Positions 44,967 to 45,026 of a stretch of DNA of 45,026 nucleotides are shown here, piece by piece (positions within the stretch are counted from its first letter, which is position 1; the number at the start of each line of letters is the position of its first letter). The notes under the pieces were generated by a model. That model saw nothing but the letters and a program-made list of their open reading frames with translations, did no database searches and was not told the DNA's origin. The translations under genes and the position numbers were made by a program. Origin of the DNA: Bacteroidales bacterium (lineage in GTDB: Bacteria > Bacteroidota > Bacteroidia > Bacteroidales > P3); NCBI GenBank assembly GCA_017479705.1, contig JAFVCA010000003.1, positions 1 to 45,026 of the forward strand. The letters are read 5' to 3'.

Positions 44967-45026
44967 ATGGATACCAGCTTCATGTATCATGCCCTCGGAA
45001 TCCGGGAACAAGAGTGCATACGCACG
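44967..45026 (+). mobile_element. Start of a probable ISL3-type transposase gene (cut by window end)
   Basis: The last 60 bases encode MDTSFMYHALGIREQECIRT with no stop. This start closely resembles the N-termini of ISL3-family transposases as I know them (M-x-TS-x-x-YHA-x-G-[IL]-R-E-Q-E-C), which are followed by a zinc-ribbon; that part lies outside the window. The region 44924-44981 includes GAAGCTGG/CCAGCTTC and GCATTT/AAATGC inverted repeats that might belong to the element's left end, but the boundary cannot be fixed. Confidence 0.5.

Noticed and set aside
1-45026. tRNA or rRNA genes
   Set aside because: I looked through all intergenic stretches and saw no cloverleaf-like sequence or rRNA segment; a covariance-model search was not possible.

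Overview
The window looks like chromosomal DNA of a bacterium of the phylum Bacteroidota, most probably order Bacteroidales. The signs are Bacteroidota-type promoters (TTTG, about 20 bases, TAnnTTTG), general absence of Shine-Dalgarno sequences, three secreted peptidases with C-terminal type IX secretion (T9SS) sorting domains, a fused GldF-GldG protein, adjacent glycine-lipid acyltransferase genes and GIN/DUF4097-like envelope proteins. Genus cannot be told from the sequence. Most of the window is GC-rich by eye, but about 32.2-40.6 kb is clearly AT-richer.

Layout. 1-1.35 kb: no credible gene, but many palindromes and a dispersed repeat. 1.2-6.2 kb, + strand: small heat-shock protein behind a sigma-54-like promoter, then two acyltransferases (glsA/glsB-like), the GTPase EngB and a PBP4-like protein whose catalytic serine is an alanine. 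6.3-8.9 kb, - strand: a small lipoprotein and a C10 (streptopain-like) peptidase. 9.0-13.6 kb, - strand: ABC ATPase, ABC membrane protein, DUF4097-like lipoprotein, YtrA-type GntR repressor and a carboxypeptidase-regulatory-like protein, with a perfect inverted repeat at the operon promoter that is a likely repressor site. 13.9-25.7 kb, - strand: a long, tightly packed run (M28 peptidase, GldFG, DUF4340-like, SurE, small membrane protein, LpxB, SpoIID-like, thioredoxin-like, FtsY, RimO). 25.9-27.7 kb, - strand: ClC chloride transporter. 27.8-31.9 kb, + strand: OmpA-like lipoprotein, ECF sigma factor, overlapping anti-sigma-like protein and a GIN-like beta-barrel protein.

32.2-40.6 kb, + strand, is the most unusual part. 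It is a tandemly duplicated cassette. Each copy has the same promoter and leader, the same start of an S74-like tail-fibre/chaperone gene, a T9SS peptidase with a nearly identical C-terminal sorting domain, a paralogous small lipoprotein, the same terminator hairpin and the same palindromic repeat. The middle differs: copy 1 carries an intact S74-like gene and a gingipain-like C25 peptidase; copy 2 carries a deleted S74-like remnant, another lipoprotein and a C10 peptidase. This looks like an exchangeable secreted-protease locus with companion lipoproteins.

40.8-43.9 kb, - strand: a polysaccharide operon (Wzz-like, O-antigen ligase/polymerase-like, NlpC/P60 hydrolase). The right edge holds a secreted protein of unknown function and the first 20 codons of a probable ISL3-type transposase cut by the window end.
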